From NCBI GenBank assembly GCA_001600455.1, contig BCKC01000005.1, positions 2,232,001 through 2,296,000 on the forward strand: DNA of 64,000 bases. The letters run 5' to 3'. Below, piece by piece: positions 37,613 to 49,768 of the stretch. Origin of the DNA: Endocalyx cinctus (taxonomy: Eukaryota > Ascomycota > Sordariomycetes > Amphisphaeriales > Apiosporaceae). How positions within the stretch are numbered: the stretch's first letter is position 1; every line of letters begins with the position of its first letter. Below the pieces are notes generated by a model. That model was not told the origin of the DNA, did not search any database, and was given only the letters and a program-made list of their open reading frames with translations. A program made the translations under genes and the position numbers.

Positions 37613-39582
37613 ATGGGTATATGCCCAAATAGACAACCGGTTGCGAGCCATTGTTTACACATGCGCCCAAACGATATGCATCCCGCTCCTAGCTTGGCAG
37701 AATCTTTCCCTAAGGATACCAAGACCGAAGATAGAAATCAGCAGCAGCAACAGCAGCAACAACAACCACCACCGTCACAACAATCGAATAAGCATGTTCC
37801 TCAGCATGACCGTCACGAAATCGGGCACCCTGACGCCATGCATCTCGAGGGTAACTCTCAGTCATCACCTCCCTTGAGGAAGAACACGGGATCTAGCACC
37901 TCGACCATTACCTCGTCAGACACCACCATAGTCACCAACGCCTCGGCTGATACTAATGCTACTGCTTTCAGTGTCGAATCCTCTCAGTCTATCTTCTCGG
38001 TTAAGGATGGTGCTGAAATTTCCAACAATCGTCGCGCGAGTCGTCGAAGGACTGGTCCTCTCTCGGCCCAGCAGAGGGAGAAGGCTGCTTTGATTAGGAA
38101 GTTGGGAGCGTGTGGAGATTGTCGTCGTCGTCGCGTCGCTGTAAGTATCTCTTCTTTTCCGTAAGGTTTTTAATTTTTTACCCCTTATCCATCGCCGTGC
38201 TACATCCCATAGCAACTCACACGATAGGTGTTTTCTTCCTCTTATGACGTTAAAAGTGCCACCCCAATCATCACAACATGACCTGGGAGGATGCCGTACG
38301 GAAATATCGATCAGCAAGTCCGCTACAAGACCTCGCTCCGCTAGCCGGCCGCCCTATTAGCCCGGCTTCGAACCATATTCGGCCTTACACACAAGATCCC
38401 CAGGATATGGAAATCGACACCGTCCCCGTTCCACCAATAGCACAGTCTGCCCCTGGACGCGCGCCCTTGAGTGACGCACGCATTCGGACCCCTTTACCTT
38501 CAGGTCCACGGCTTGACAGACATGTTTCTGTATCGCCCCTGGCCGCGCCCGCTTCGCCATACGCGGTCCTATCACACCAAGATTCGGTCAAGATGGAGTT
38601 GGAACGGACGGCCACCAAGATTCTCTCATCACCGCATCGAAGTCGTTATACGACCGTCTGCGTCCTTTTGATCTGCTGGCAGGATGACGAAGACCCGAGC
38701 GTAGCCGCCGCGATGGGTGATCTGGCTGATGTTTTCGACAAGTACTATCATTACACTTGCGAGGTGATCAGAATACCCCCGTCCGCCTCTGATGGGTGTG
38801 CTAGCTCCTGGAGATGGCTATCGCGGATTATCAACGAATTTACGGACAAGAGCGACACCAGGGATGTCTTGAAAATTGTCTATTATAACGGTTATAGTGA
38901 TATGGATGAGAACAGGGAGATGGTACTAGCAAGGTGAGTGGAGTTTATCTGATCATCAGACCAATATCTGTAGTGCTGACATTATCCCAGCTCTCGTAAT
39001 CGAGAGAAGGCCTCGACTATTCGATGGAGCGGTATCCAGCAGATTCTGGAGGAGGCGTGTTCGGACACGCTTATTATTATGGACTCGGCGTACTATCCTT
39101 CTTCGAAGATGGCTCGGCAAAGGGGAGTTTTGGAACTAATAGCAGCATCAGCGTCGGAAGACTACTTTAACGTCCTAAGTCGAAGCAGCTTTACCAGAGC
39201 GCTAGTTGACCAGCTTCGATCGCGGGTAGCGCAGCGACTCTCGACGGCGCTGTCGGCGGCCGAGCTGCACTCGAAGCTCCTCTCGGTATATCCCAAGATC
39301 ATCCACGATAAGCGGCCGGAGAAGGGAGCGATATTGAGCCCGCCTTCTCCGCTGCACATGCAAATTTCGGGCAATTCGAGATTGCCCTCGATCACGTTAT
39401 CCCCGCCGCGCCTGCCGAGGACTTTGTCCAGTCCCGAGATCACCCACTCGCCGCAGCTCACGCTGTCGATGCGAGTGATGGAAGACAGCCTCAGCCTCGA
39501 AAACTGGGCCGAGTGGTTACGCATGATGCCCGACGGGATCAAAGACGTCAAAATTGAAGGGCCGTATCATGCCATACGTTGA
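37613..39582 (+). CDS. Zinc-binding-like motif joined to degenerate caspase-like domain, 3 exons
   Basis: Exons 37613-38140, 38257-38933 and 38991-39582 join in frame to encode 598 residues; introns are 116 and 57 nt. After a Gln-rich, Ser/Thr-rich N-terminus comes a basic segment REKAALIRKLGACGDCRRRR. The first splice completes it to VACHPNHHNMTWEDA, giving a CxxC plus CHxxHH cluster that could bind zinc. A fungal family with this motif is known to me, but not its function. The C-terminal half (about 290-460) resembles a caspase fold: a strand TVCVLLICW, an acidic helix, IVYYNGYSD where a caspase would have YYxGHG, then DTLIIMDSAYYPS where it would have DxCxS. Both catalytic positions seem lost, so a pseudo-enzyme is inferred. 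The start is uncertain: Met at 37661 or 37676 are alternatives, and none has a strong context. Confidence 0.75.
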
Positions 39583-41608
39583 AGAGATGACTCTTTTTTC
39601 CTCGTTGAAAAAGAGCACATTCGCATTTCCCCATCCCGATCAACCGAAATTCATCTCGACAATATTATCCTCCACCTTTCGATATGGGATATAGACAGAC
39701 ATCCATATTATGAGACTACGATGTTAGGAAAAAGACCTATAAGCCGCGGATTATATAGTAGAGGATCGATCATAACTTACTCATTTTTTTCCTTTGTCGT
39801 CTTTTTTTCATTACCACGAATTTAACGTCATTCATGATAAACTGACATTTCTCATATTTTCTTTACCATTTTCTCTGCACATTTTTTTCTGTCTCATATT
39901 ACTCCGTTTTTTCAGATTTTTATTACTCATTTTATACTTGCATATTCTCTTCAGTACCCGTGTACGCGTATTTCAAATGCTATTTTACCCTTTTCTTCTT
40001 ATTTCTTTTTTTTTGTAATTTCATAGGAGGGGAAGGGAAGGACATGATAGAAAGGCTCATGGAGAACCCAACCTTTCCTGCTATTTTAGAGTTGCTCTTT
40101 TGGGCCTCAAGTTAGGGAGTAATATATACGTACAGCCTTTTTTCCCTTTCAATTACCAAAGAAGAAAAAAGGAAACTAGGTCCAGAATTTTTAACGATAA
40201 CTAACTCATCTCGCTCTGTCGTCTACCGTCTGGCCGTTCCTTATCCGACCGAGACTTTACATAACGAGGACAAAGCGAAACACAACGAAATATATACCAC
40301 GAATTCGCTTCAATATCGACATTATTGATTGTGCGTCGAAAACAAAAATCGGATATCGAAGATGCCTGGCCACAACTCCCTGGCCCATCAAAGTCAACGA
40401 ACCGAAATACCAAACACGCAATTAACTATTGGCGAGATACGTCCGAGTGAATATGTACAGCATAAGACTATCAAACACAATCGTCGACTTGCCTGTATTT
40501 TTGCCGCACTCAAAAGACCAAAAGAAAAAGAGAAAGAAACTCGACAACGATATGGAATCCATGGAACGACTTCCTCAAGATTAAATACGTCCGATGAAGC
40601 TATATCCGTTCAGCCGGCATACCTCTCCAATAAACCCATGTCTTTTTAATCACGGCCCAACATAGTTCGGTAAGCAAGTGAAATGAGTTTGAAGTGAAAC
40701 ATCCCAAGTCTCCTTCTCATCGAGGTGATGGGTTTGGTAGTATCCTCCCTCCCCCTTTACCTAAGATAGATAGTAAAGATCTAGTCACTGTGAGTGTCAC
40801 TATGTATCATTCCAGGGATATGGAAATGGGGTATCAACCTTATGTGTTCATTGTCGTGCTCGTATAGGAAGCTCGACCTCTTTACCCAAGTTTTGTCTCG
40901 TTTTTGATAATTATTTGTCTTTTGGTGTACAGCGCAACTTGGCGAATACCATTTCATGATGAGTCTAAGGAAGCTTTCGTCGGAAATCTGTCTAGGTTTT
41001 AATTAATAGGAGACCGAGGAAAGGGGGAGTGGGTTACTCTTTAAGACGTCGATAGATATATATCTCTGTCTGTCTGCCTATAACGTATGTTGATGATCTG
41101 TGTGTATGTATGGCACTCCGTGTCTATAATTCCTAAGTTAGAAAGACGAAAGGCGTTGATTAGACCTCGGCAGACCGTTAAATGTAATACATGGATGACG
41201 AAGTTGTTCTACTTTTAGATAAAGTTTTAGATTTCAACGGCGCAGAAAACGGTCTGGCGTTTGCATCCTAGGAAAGACATTAAGGAAAGCTACCCGTGGA
41301 CGTCGACTTATTGTTAAGTTTGAAATTTGGAATTTCTATGTCAATGAACATCTTTTTAAACTTTCAGATAAACGCCATCTCGTGCAAAGTGTACACTCGC
41401 CATGATAACAGAACGTGTACCAAAAAAAAAATGATCTGAAACAAATGTCCGATATCTTCTTCATCCAAAAAACACACACGTCATATCACGTCATGTCATA
41501 TAAATAGAAAAGAAGGAATAACCCCTAGTAAAAGAAAACGCCACCCTTTTGATATCCCAACGTCCAATCCAAGCCCGTTTATTTTCCCCTCCCTTACTCC
41601 CCCCCTGC
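39583..41608. other. Intergenic region between convergent genes
   Basis: The region lies between the 3' ends of the caspase-like gene (+) and phospholipase B (-). A plus-strand frame of 106 codons at 40329-40649 is polar and matches nothing I know; I do not call it a gene. The remainder is T-rich or AT-rich with no recognised element. Confidence 0.5.
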
Positions 41609-43561
41609 TTAGAGCGCTAGGATCATACCCACGACGCCAAAGACGGTCCAAACCATCGCGTGACTCGAACCCGACAGTAAAGCGCCCACGGCGCCGCTAT
41701 CCAAAACCTCGATACCGATCTTGGCGGCGGGCTCGTAATCGCCGACGGGGGTGCTGTCGGTCGTGCCGTTCCAGCAGTACCGGCTGAAGCAGGACCGGCA
41801 GGTATCCGGGATGGTGGTGCCGACGCGGTCGAGGCTGCGCTTGAGGACGGCGCAGGCTACGCAGGCGGGCCACTGGGCGTCGAGGGTCCCGTTGCCCATG
41901 GTCGCGACGTTGTACCCGTTCTTGATGATCGCGTTGCGCTGGTCGTCCTCGTACGCGGGGTCGAAGGTCGAGACGTTGCTCAGCGCCGTGTACGGCGTGT
42001 TGGCCACGTAGACGATCAACGGGGGCACGTGCTCCGCTTGCGAGAACTCGGACGCGTCGCAGCCGAAGAAGGTCGGCTTTTGGCTGAGCCCGAGGTTGAT
42101 GAACGTCTCGGCGTCCGGGACGGCCGGGAAGGCCGTGCCGTTGGCGAGGGACGAGAAGCGGCTGCGGTCGTAGCTCGCGCGCAGGGCGGTCCCGTTCGGC
42201 CAGTTGTTGCTCGTGTCGGCGGACGAGTCGACGGCGAAGATGACGTCGACGGCGCGGGGCGGCTGGATCAAGGGGTGCAGGGGGATGTTCTGCAGGTCGA
42301 GGCCGCCGTCGACGAGGGTCAGCTGGTCGTTATCGGCGTTGCCGTTCGAGTCCGAGTTGTACCCTTTGAACGGGTTGGGTTTCCAGACGGCGATGTCGTC
42401 GTTGTCGTCGCCTATGGACGTGAGAATGTCGTCGACGGCGCCGGCGACGAAGTCCGGGATGCCGGCGGCCGAGAGGTTTTGTAGTAAGAACGAGTTGAAG
42501 AGCGAGCTGCTCGTGCCCATGACGAAGCCGTACTGGTCGAAGCCGCGGACGCAGGACCCGTCCTGGGGAACTGAGCCGGCGCTGAAGTTGGACCCGACGT
42601 ACCGCGTGGGCGCGAACCCGTATATGGTCGGGTCGAACGAGCCGACCTCCCACGGGTTCATCTCGAGAACGGTCGAGTTCAGCGAGATGATCTGCGTGCC
42701 GGGGGACCGCTCGTCGGCGACCAGCATCGGCATCGGCGTGTCGCCCGAGGAGAACTGATCGAAGTCGGCGATGGAGCTAAAAGTATAAGCGGGTCCGCCG
42801 TCGGGCGCATTGATCAATTGGTACGAGAGCGCACGGCCCCACGGGTCCGTGACCGAGACTTCGTAACCGGCGGAGCGCTTGTCGTCGACCTGGTCCGTCA
42901 CGTGGCTCCAGTAGGTGGTCGTGTCCAAGATGGAGATACCGCCGCTCTCGGGGCCGGCGAAAATGGAGTTGCTAAACTGCCAGAGCGACGAGTCGGCGGC
43001 TCCGTCGCGCAGCTGGACGACGCTCGAGAAATTGTTGGCGAAGACGGATCCGACGAGCCAACCGCCGCCCGACAAACCAGCGAGATAGGTACTCGCCTGC
43101 AGTAAGTTGCCGATGCCGCCGGCGTCGGTCGAGCCGGGAGTGCGGGAATCGGCGGCGGCGAGGAAACCACCGCCGTTCATAAGGGCTCGGTACCCGCCTC
43201 CGGAGCAGGCGATGCCGATGTTGGGGAGGACGGAGAAGTTTTGGGCGTTGGAACGAACGAAGCCGGCGGCGTCGAAGTCGGTCAAACCCGAGTTCTGGAA
43301 GAAAGAAATCATGGGGTCGACCGTCTTGGCTCGCCTGCTCTTCAGCCAGTCGGTCTCGGACGGCGACAGCGAGCTCGCGGCGCGGATGCTGGGTCGGTCC
43401 GACGGACAGGTTACGGTGGCGGGGGCGTAGTCCCCCGAGGGGGAGTCAGCCGTGGCCCGGTTTAGAAGCAGCGATGGGGCATTGGGAGACGGGGCCGCTA
43501 GCGCGGTGGAGATTAGACAGAGGAGGGTCGAAGGGAGGGTAAAGCCGTTGAGATTATGCAT
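41609..43561 (-). CDS. plb1: Phospholipase B / lysophospholipase, GPI-anchored
   Basis: This single-exon gene encodes 650 residues. The enzyme removes acyl chains from phospholipids and lysophospholipids at the cell surface or outside. Residues 1-22 are a signal peptide. The oxyanion and Arg motif is [11 protein letters not shown] (about 117-127), the nucleophile elbow is GLSGGGW (Ser164), and the catalytic Asp is in LVDGG (Asp418) before [20 protein letters not shown]. Many N-glycosylation sequons and paired cysteines are present. The last about 20 residues are hydrophobic ([15 protein letters not shown]) after small residues GSS, which fits GPI attachment. Two family positions differ from my recollection: the elbow has Gly where Ser is common, and VDGG is followed by Leu-Asp where Glu-Asp is usual. 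Start context and length fit the family. Confidence 0.96.
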   Translation of the reverse strand: MHNLNGFTLPSTLLCLISTALAAPSPNAPSLLLNRATADSPSGDYAPATVTCPSDRPSIRAASSLSPSETDWLKSRRAKTVDPMISFFQNSGLTDFDAAGFVRSNAQNFSVLPNIGIACSGGGYRALMNGGGFLAAADSRTPGSTDAGGIGNLLQASTYLAGLSGGGWLVGSVFANNFSSVVQLRDGAADSSLWQFSNSIFAGPESGGISILDTTTYWSHVTDQVDDKRSAGYEVSVTDPWGRALSYQLINAPDGGPAYTFSSIADFDQFSSGDTPMPMLVADERSPGTQIISLNSTVLEMNPWEVGSFDPTIYGFAPTRYVGSNFSAGSVPQDGSCVRGFDQYGFVMGTSSSLFNSFLLQNLSAAGIPDFVAGAVDDILTSIGDDNDDIAVWKPNPFKGYNSDSNGNADNDQLTLVDGGLDLQNIPLHPLIQPPRAVDVIFAVDSSADTSNNWPNGTALRASYDRSRFSSLANGTAFPAVPDAETFINLGLSQKPTFFGCDASEFSQAEHVPPLIVYVANTPYTALSNVSTFDPAYEDDQRNAIIKNGYNVATMGNGTLDAQWPACVACAVLKRSLDRVGTTIPDTCRSCFSRYCWNGTTDSTPVGDYEPAAKIGIEVLDSGAVGALLSGSSHAMVWTVFGVVGMILAL

Positions 43562-46500
43562 AATTCACGTTTTCCTGTTTTTCCTAGTTTGTCTGATATT
43601 TTTATATGGGGAAATAAAGATTTGAAGGGAGAAGGAAAAAACAAACAAAAACAAAAACAGAATGGTGAAAAAATACCTCTCCTATTTTAGAATAAGTGGG
43701 AGAAGAAGTGTTAATTATAAAAGGGGAATAAGGATATTAAAAGATTAGACGTCTTTAAAAACAAGATATCATCAGCTCCTTAAAAAAAAAAAAAAAAAAA
43801 AAAAAAAGAACGTGGGAATATGATCTTTTTTTATTCTTTGGATTTGAGATAAAACGGGAAGATCCCAGCCGGACATGGGTTTTAAGGATGCATGATGTAT
43901 GTACTCCGTACGAAGTACTACAATACTGAATGATCGTCTGGGGAGGGCGATGATGTTATTCAGCGCAGTTTGGTGTGGCTACAAGGTACCTCCAAGGGCT
44001 ATGGACAGCACATTACTTGGCACGTGATAGGGGGAGGTTAGGGTTCTAAAACAAGTTAAGATGAATTAAGCTGTACTGGGTATACGGGGTATTTAGTATT
44101 TACAGTGATAATATGTCATCATCACTCCACTAAAATAGCATATTATAGGCACTTGTACGGAGTAGTAGTAAGTACTGCTAGGTAAGTGGCTGGTTTAAAT
44201 TGCTAGGTATATCCTCCAAAAAAAAAATAATAATAAAAATAAAAAAGAGTCAATTTGAACATACGTACGTATTTTCGGTTTGTTCGGTATCTTGAGTCAA
44301 TAATATTACTCTTTTTTTTCTCTCTGCTTCTAAAAAGATGATAATATGCGTTATACGTATATTTCGGTGGCTTACCTAGGTAATCGCTTCTCTACAGGTT
44401 GATATCTACCAATAATATAAAAACATCCGTATGTCTACTCCCTATTCAATTTCATAAAGTTGCCGATATTCCGTAATGTATACATACTATGTAGCTTATT
44501 GTTGTTCGTAGGACTACCTAGGGTTCTGCTAGGTTGGAACTAAGTACCTACTGTGCAGTAAGTACAGTACTTGAATAGTTACATCTAGGGCTGACCTCTA
44601 CTGCATTAATCCTGTATATTTTACTGGTTAACACGCTTTGAGCGCGACGTTCATGGCTGTGCCTTGCAGTAGCGGGACGAGCCAAGACCCCTAATTGGTA
44701 CTCTACAAGTAAGTGCATCGCTTAGTATTCGTTCCCCGAGCCACCGAGAGGCTTTTACATAGTACGTAGTACGCCGTATTACCTTCTATCCGTTGATTCC
44801 ATACTTAACCTAACCAGACGGCCAGATTCCATGCTCAACTTAACTAAATAGCGGTGTTGAGATGATTAAATTTAGATTCAATAGAAGATAAGTTTATACA
44901 AGTTGGAATCTTATTTAAACTCGTCGGATTCAATTCGATGTGTAAGAGAAAGGATGAAAAGATGTTGATTGCCAGGTTGGTTGATGTGAAACTAAGCCTC
45001 AAGCAAGATTGTCTTGGTAAATATCCCATGATTCCACCACACGCAACTGAAGCATGTGAGATTTGTCGAGAAGAAACATCAATCACTTGGCGACTTACCT
45101 AGCTGCCTAGATGGTTGTCAGATCCGGAACTCGGTCTTTACATAGTATGTCGTATTTATGCTAGGTTAACTACGCCAAATCCGAAAACATTCAAGTCACG
45201 ATAGTGTCTCAAGCGAAATCCTCGCGTAGTCCATAAATCCGAGTTGCAATAGAAAAAGCAACAAAGATAAAGAACAGAATTACTGTGTATATTAGATAAG
45301 TAAATAAATAAGTATTTACATAGATAAACTCGCTGGATTTAATCAACGCCAGGTCCAAATTAGTATTCACACTTCAGCGTGCTACAAAAAAAAAAAAAAA
45401 AAAATCATCACAGGTTTACTACGTAGATAGATCTCAAATCTAAGAAGAATATATCCACCGTACAACAGATAATATGGTGTTTTTTTTTTTTTTTTTTTTT
45501 TACATAAGTGTATAAGGAGTATATAAGGATACTTTTAATCTTGAATAAAATAATAATAATAATAAAAATAAATAAAAGTTCGTAACCTGAAATAATGGTG
45601 TAGAGAAACAGTGTAACCATAGCCATATTATCATCGTTCCGAAGTTATCTAGCATATATTCAGAATATAGCATCTGGTCACATTTGAACAACTATGATAC
45701 TGTAAAATTATTGAATATGAATCAGTGTAGATTAACTCGATACATCTCTTTTCCAAGTATAATTTATGTGTATATGAGAGGCTTGCCTTATCAGAGGGAG
45801 GTGGCAAGCTGAGGCTCAATTGACTCGGGAAGGGTTTTTTTTTTTTTTTTTTTGGCCGCAATGGCAGGAGAAATAAAGATCAACGCTGTTTGATTAAAGG
45901 AATGATAGTTTCTAGTTGTAAATATGATAGATAGCTAGTGGGAGATATATATATGTGCCCCTATAAGTTATCTCCAATACTTGCAATGACGATTCTGGTT
46001 TTTAACTACAATGTTCACGACATGAGAGCTGGTATTAGCAAGTCATGAAATACTCATTCAGATCGGAGATATTAATGGCAAGCACGGTAGATATTAAAAG
46101 CTTTGATCCAATGGAAGGTACTCTACTGAACGACAGTATCAACAAGAGGTACCTGAGTGCTTTCCATTCAAGCACTTGCAAGCTACTCTTCACGTCCTGC
46201 TTCGCGTCCTTCGCGTTCCTTTCTTTTATTACCTGTTCGCACTTTGGTGGTTAACAAGAGGAATATTTGATTCATTATAAATCTACTGACCACAAAATAT
46301 TTCATCTTGTGATCGCATCCAGCGATAAATCACGACCCTACTTTCGCATACATTTCTATAGTTAACCTATTGAAAGACATCGATACACTCTTATCACCAT
46401 CTACAACCCATCAGTTATTTCTTACCTCTCCTAGGGACAACTTCTACTCACGAACATATTCTTGAAGATTCTGCAAGCTCCCTTATAGTTCTTTATATAT

Positions 46501-46985
46501 AATCTGCCTTTGTGGTGCCACAACCTGCCATCTCATCATCTTGTTACTGGTACGTTCGCGTTCGTGAGTCTGCAAATTTGAATCAGGTATGTGATATTCA
46601 TTTCTCCATGATATTCTTCTCTGCCTAGAAGCTCAAAGACTAAGGATAATATATCCTATTTTTATTGTTTCCATTATTCAAAATCACTTCTTCAGCGTTT
46701 CTTCTTCTTCTCTTTTTCTTCGTCACACCCAAGTCTTTATCGACAATAGCGCGAACCCTCATATTCCTATCGTCGTTTTCTCTTGATCACTCTGATCCTG
46801 TCATCTCGTTCACGTTACAATTAAATCATAACCCGCTACAAGACAAATCTCGCCCGAAGTTCTTAAACACAAGGCATTGTCATCGTTCATTAGACCCCAA
46901 GAGGCGCCCTCGTATACATCATTTCCTCTTACCATTCGTTTATACACTACTTATTATTCTACGTCGACTACTCTACTAACACACG
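43562..46985. other. AT-rich gene-free region (3.4 kb)
   Basis: No gene was recognised. It begins with the phospholipase B promoter. It contains a 26-base A run (43782-43807), T runs near 45479-45500 and 45836-45854, GTACTCCGTAC at 43901-43911, GTACGGAGTAG at 44155-44165, a TACCTAGGTA palindrome at 44373-44382 and more AGGTA/TACCT units to about 44575. The end (46650-46985) is pyrimidine-rich and is probably the leader of the next gene. Confidence 0.55.
43782..43807 (+). repeat. Homopolymer of 26 A
   Basis: An uninterrupted A run about 220 bases upstream of the phospholipase B start. On that gene's strand it is a T run, a possible nucleosome-excluding promoter tract. Confidence 0.85.
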
Positions 46986-47963
46986 ATGCCTCCAAAGTCT
47001 TCATCTTCCCCTTCCGCTTCGTCATCGAAGGGAAAACCTACTAGGAGGAAGGTAAAACCTACAAGGACGGGAAAGGCTGCTAATAAGAGAAAGCCTGCTA
47101 AGAAGGGAACGCCTACTAAGAAGAGAAGATCTGCTAACAAGGTATTCAAACGCATTACCGTGCGTTTTCCAACCCGACGATCTCAACGCATTTCCGAGAA
47201 AAAAACGGCCGAGATCCGAGGTAATCAGGGGCAGGACGGAATCAAGAAAGAGTTCCTGGGCCTTCCGGGTGAAATCCGCGACCAAGTGTACTTCTACGCC
47301 CTGGGAGCCGATGAAGAAGTTTATATCCAAAGAAAGCCGCGGCCGTCCGTTCTCTTTCTTGTATCGAAGCAGGTCCGCCTCGAAGCGTACGCCGTGTTCT
47401 TCCGCGAGAAAACGTTCTCTTTTACGGTGGTCTCGAACTGCTGGATTAAGGGATGGATCGAAGGTATCATAGCCTCCATCGACGCCGTCGCATTCCGTTC
47501 TCATCAAGATCCTCGTCAAGCCATGTTTACGTACAGACTATCGCTCATGGAGAATCTCCAGGCGAAGGATATCTTCCAGTCGGCCGCAATCCCTCGCTGG
47601 ATGAAGGCCTACAAGGCGTATCGAGGCATACGAATCTGCAACGTGAAGTTCTACGTCAAGAGCAGTGACCCCCCCACAATTAGGGGAATTCGTAATTTGC
47701 ATATATATGGGGAGCCGAACCCGGACGGAGTGCGGCATAGCCTGGAGCTGACTCTGCAAGTGCGACGCGGCCGCGTCGAGGTGACCCACTCCAGCCTAGA
47801 CGCCTTAGAGGGAAGACAATTGGAGGATGTCAGAGACCTGCTAGACTCTATCAAGAGTGGGAGCAGCGCGATAGCCGCCAGAGCGGACCCTTTCCCCGGT
47901 TTCACTTTGCGGCAGATGATAAGTATATGCAAAAAATTTCTCTATGTTCCGGGCGTCTTCTAA
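46986..47963 (+). CDS. F-box-like protein with Lys-rich N-terminus
   Basis: This single-exon gene encodes 325 residues. The first 70 residues are strongly basic, with reiterated KPT/KRK units (KPTRRKVKPTRTGKAANKRK and similar), and could serve as a nuclear localisation or nucleic-acid-binding tail. Residues about 90-107 carry the F-box-like consensus of fungal proteins, FLGLPGEIRDQVYFYAL, followed by LFLVSKQVRLEAYAVFF. This pattern (LPxEIRxxVY, then SKQVRxEA) marks a large, fast-diversifying fungal family, many of which may be ubiquitin-ligase adaptors. The remaining 200 residues match nothing I can name. Combining a histone-like basic tail with this motif is unusual. Role unknown. Confidence 0.8.
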   Translation: MPPKSSSSPSASSSKGKPTRRKVKPTRTGKAANKRKPAKKGTPTKKRRSANKVFKRITVRFPTRRSQRISEKKTAEIRGNQGQDGIKKEFLGLPGEIRDQVYFYALGADEEVYIQRKPRPSVLFLVSKQVRLEAYAVFFREKTFSFTVVSNCWIKGWIEGIIASIDAVAFRSHQDPRQAMFTYRLSLMENLQAKDIFQSAAIPRWMKAYKAYRGIRICNVKFYVKSSDPPTIRGIRNLHIYGEPNPDGVRHSLELTLQVRRGRVEVTHSSLDALEGRQLEDVRDLLDSIKSGSSAIAARADPFPGFTLRQMISICKKFLYVPGVF

Positions 47964-49768
47964 AAAAGTGCGGATAGTAGTTGGAGATTCATAAGAACTG
48001 CGCATGCTTGCCTCGGATCGGTGTGAGAAAAGCATTTTGCAATGGAGCACTGAATCCTGACCCACACCTCTCCCCTTCTTCAGAAAAAAAAGGGAAAAGA
48101 AGAAAAAGCTAAAAAAAAAAACTCACTTTTCTTTCTCTTCCTTATCTTTCACTACCGATCATCGTATATATGGTGTAGATTAGTTTGACGGTCGTCTCAG
48201 CAGATAGTTGTTCTGGGCGGACCTAACTTGAGTTACTGAAAATTGATGGTTTTTGTTTCATGAGGCTCTGTTGTGTGGATTCAACGTACAAGCGTGTATT
48301 CGTGGTTTCGTAAGGCATTATTATGTATGTACATATACTCGTGAATCCACTTAAGCCTACTACTCATTAGATCGAGGGTAATCCCGTGTAATTACAGAAA
48401 GTGTTGACTAGACTAGTTAATATACTGGTGGGCGCTGTACAAAGTAACTCTTCTCGTTGCACGTGTATATTTCAGCCCTCTTGCGTCCAGTAGGAACGCT
48501 AGTCGCTCTTACTCCATACCACATCCCCTTTTCCTATAAAATCTTTTAAGGGAATTGGTCATTTTAGTATTTGTCGGTAATATTCTTCATCTGAGATAGT
48601 TTGTGGAGATTAGCCAAAGTATGTTGATCCGTATCCTTACGTGCTGCCACGTGGTGTTACGACCCCCTTCAGTGCTAATCGTCACACTCCAAACCTTTGG
48701 GACGCCGAAGATGGCATATTATAAAGTCTCCCATCGCTCATTACTCCAGTCCAAGGACTCTCAACTCCCGAGATCGTCGCTTACAAGTTGGGTATTTCGT
48801 GAGCTTTATGGATCTAACATGACGAGAAAACGGGGAAGGTGTGAGGAGACCGCGACGGGACGGTGACGAAAATCTTGGAATATTTAAGGAGCCCTTAATT
48901 TTAAGAGGCGGTATGAGCGAATATTACCTTAGTAAACTTATGCCCTAATTACTGCTACTTAACCCTTTTAATTCGGGAGCAACGTGATATCCTCCCGAGA
49001 AGAAAAATTTTTATGGCGGTACTAACCCGTTACCGAATAACGCTAGAAGCTATCAAGTAGCCTTTAGAACGAGGCGTCTTTGAAATTAGCGTAACTAGGG
49101 AGCGGAACTGGTCGATAACATATTAACATATATAAGTGAAGCCACACTTTCTTTGGGTTAACGTGATCCCGAAAACGGAAACCGGCTGACTTACCAAGTA
49201 CGGAGAGTACACTACAAGTATGTCGGATTACGTAACGCGATTGATTTTGACAGGCCTCTCCACATTCCGGAAATAGGTAATGCCAAATGGTAAATTTGGT
49301 TGATCACCCACACTCTTACAATTGAGGAACTTGAACCCTCCGTGGTGACAGCATGTTTTATTTGTAGTTCTTCCACAAGTTTATATATCAAGTAAGTAGT
49401 AGGTAAGTAGTTCTCGAACATCAGACAGTTAACCTAGACACGAGTACCGTTGGAACGAGGTTTACTACACCAATTAATGCTGTCCGCCTACCTAGTACCT
49501 GGTATTCTCTAGTGGGGCTGGTCAAGAAATTACTGACATACATAGTACGTAGTTGGGGTTTAGTTAGTAGATAGTAGCGATACACTTACTATATAAACAT
49601 TCTACTAGTACTTAACCTAGTATTTAATGAACCCGTATTATTTACCTAGGTACTTAATTAACTATCTACCCTGCTACCTACCTAGGTAGGTAGGTAAGTA
49701 TATTCTCAAGTACACACTTTCTCTTAATTCTTTCAATCAATTACTAAATACCGCCGTCACAATTCATC
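47964..49768. other. Intergenic region between two F-box-like genes
   Basis: No gene was recognised. The right half is rich in AGGTA/TACCT units, with exact TACCTAGGTA palindromes at 49643-49652 and 49679-49688, and the latter sits inside an extended inverted repeat. A variant GTACGGAGAGTAC lies at 49198-49210. The cluster ends only about 70 bases before the next start codon. Confidence 0.55.
49640..49697. repeat. Cluster of TACCTAGGTA palindromes
   Basis: Two exact TACCTAGGTA copies lie 36 bases apart; the second extends to an 18-base perfect inverted repeat of ACCTACCTA and TAGGTAGGT (49675-49692). They lie in the promoter region of the gene starting at 49769. Further copies occur at 26873, 36700 and 44373. 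Confidence 0.85.

Noticed and set aside
40329..40649. 106-codon plus-strand frame
   Set aside because: Polar, no codon bias, no motif, overlapped by another weak frame; it lies between two 3' ends.
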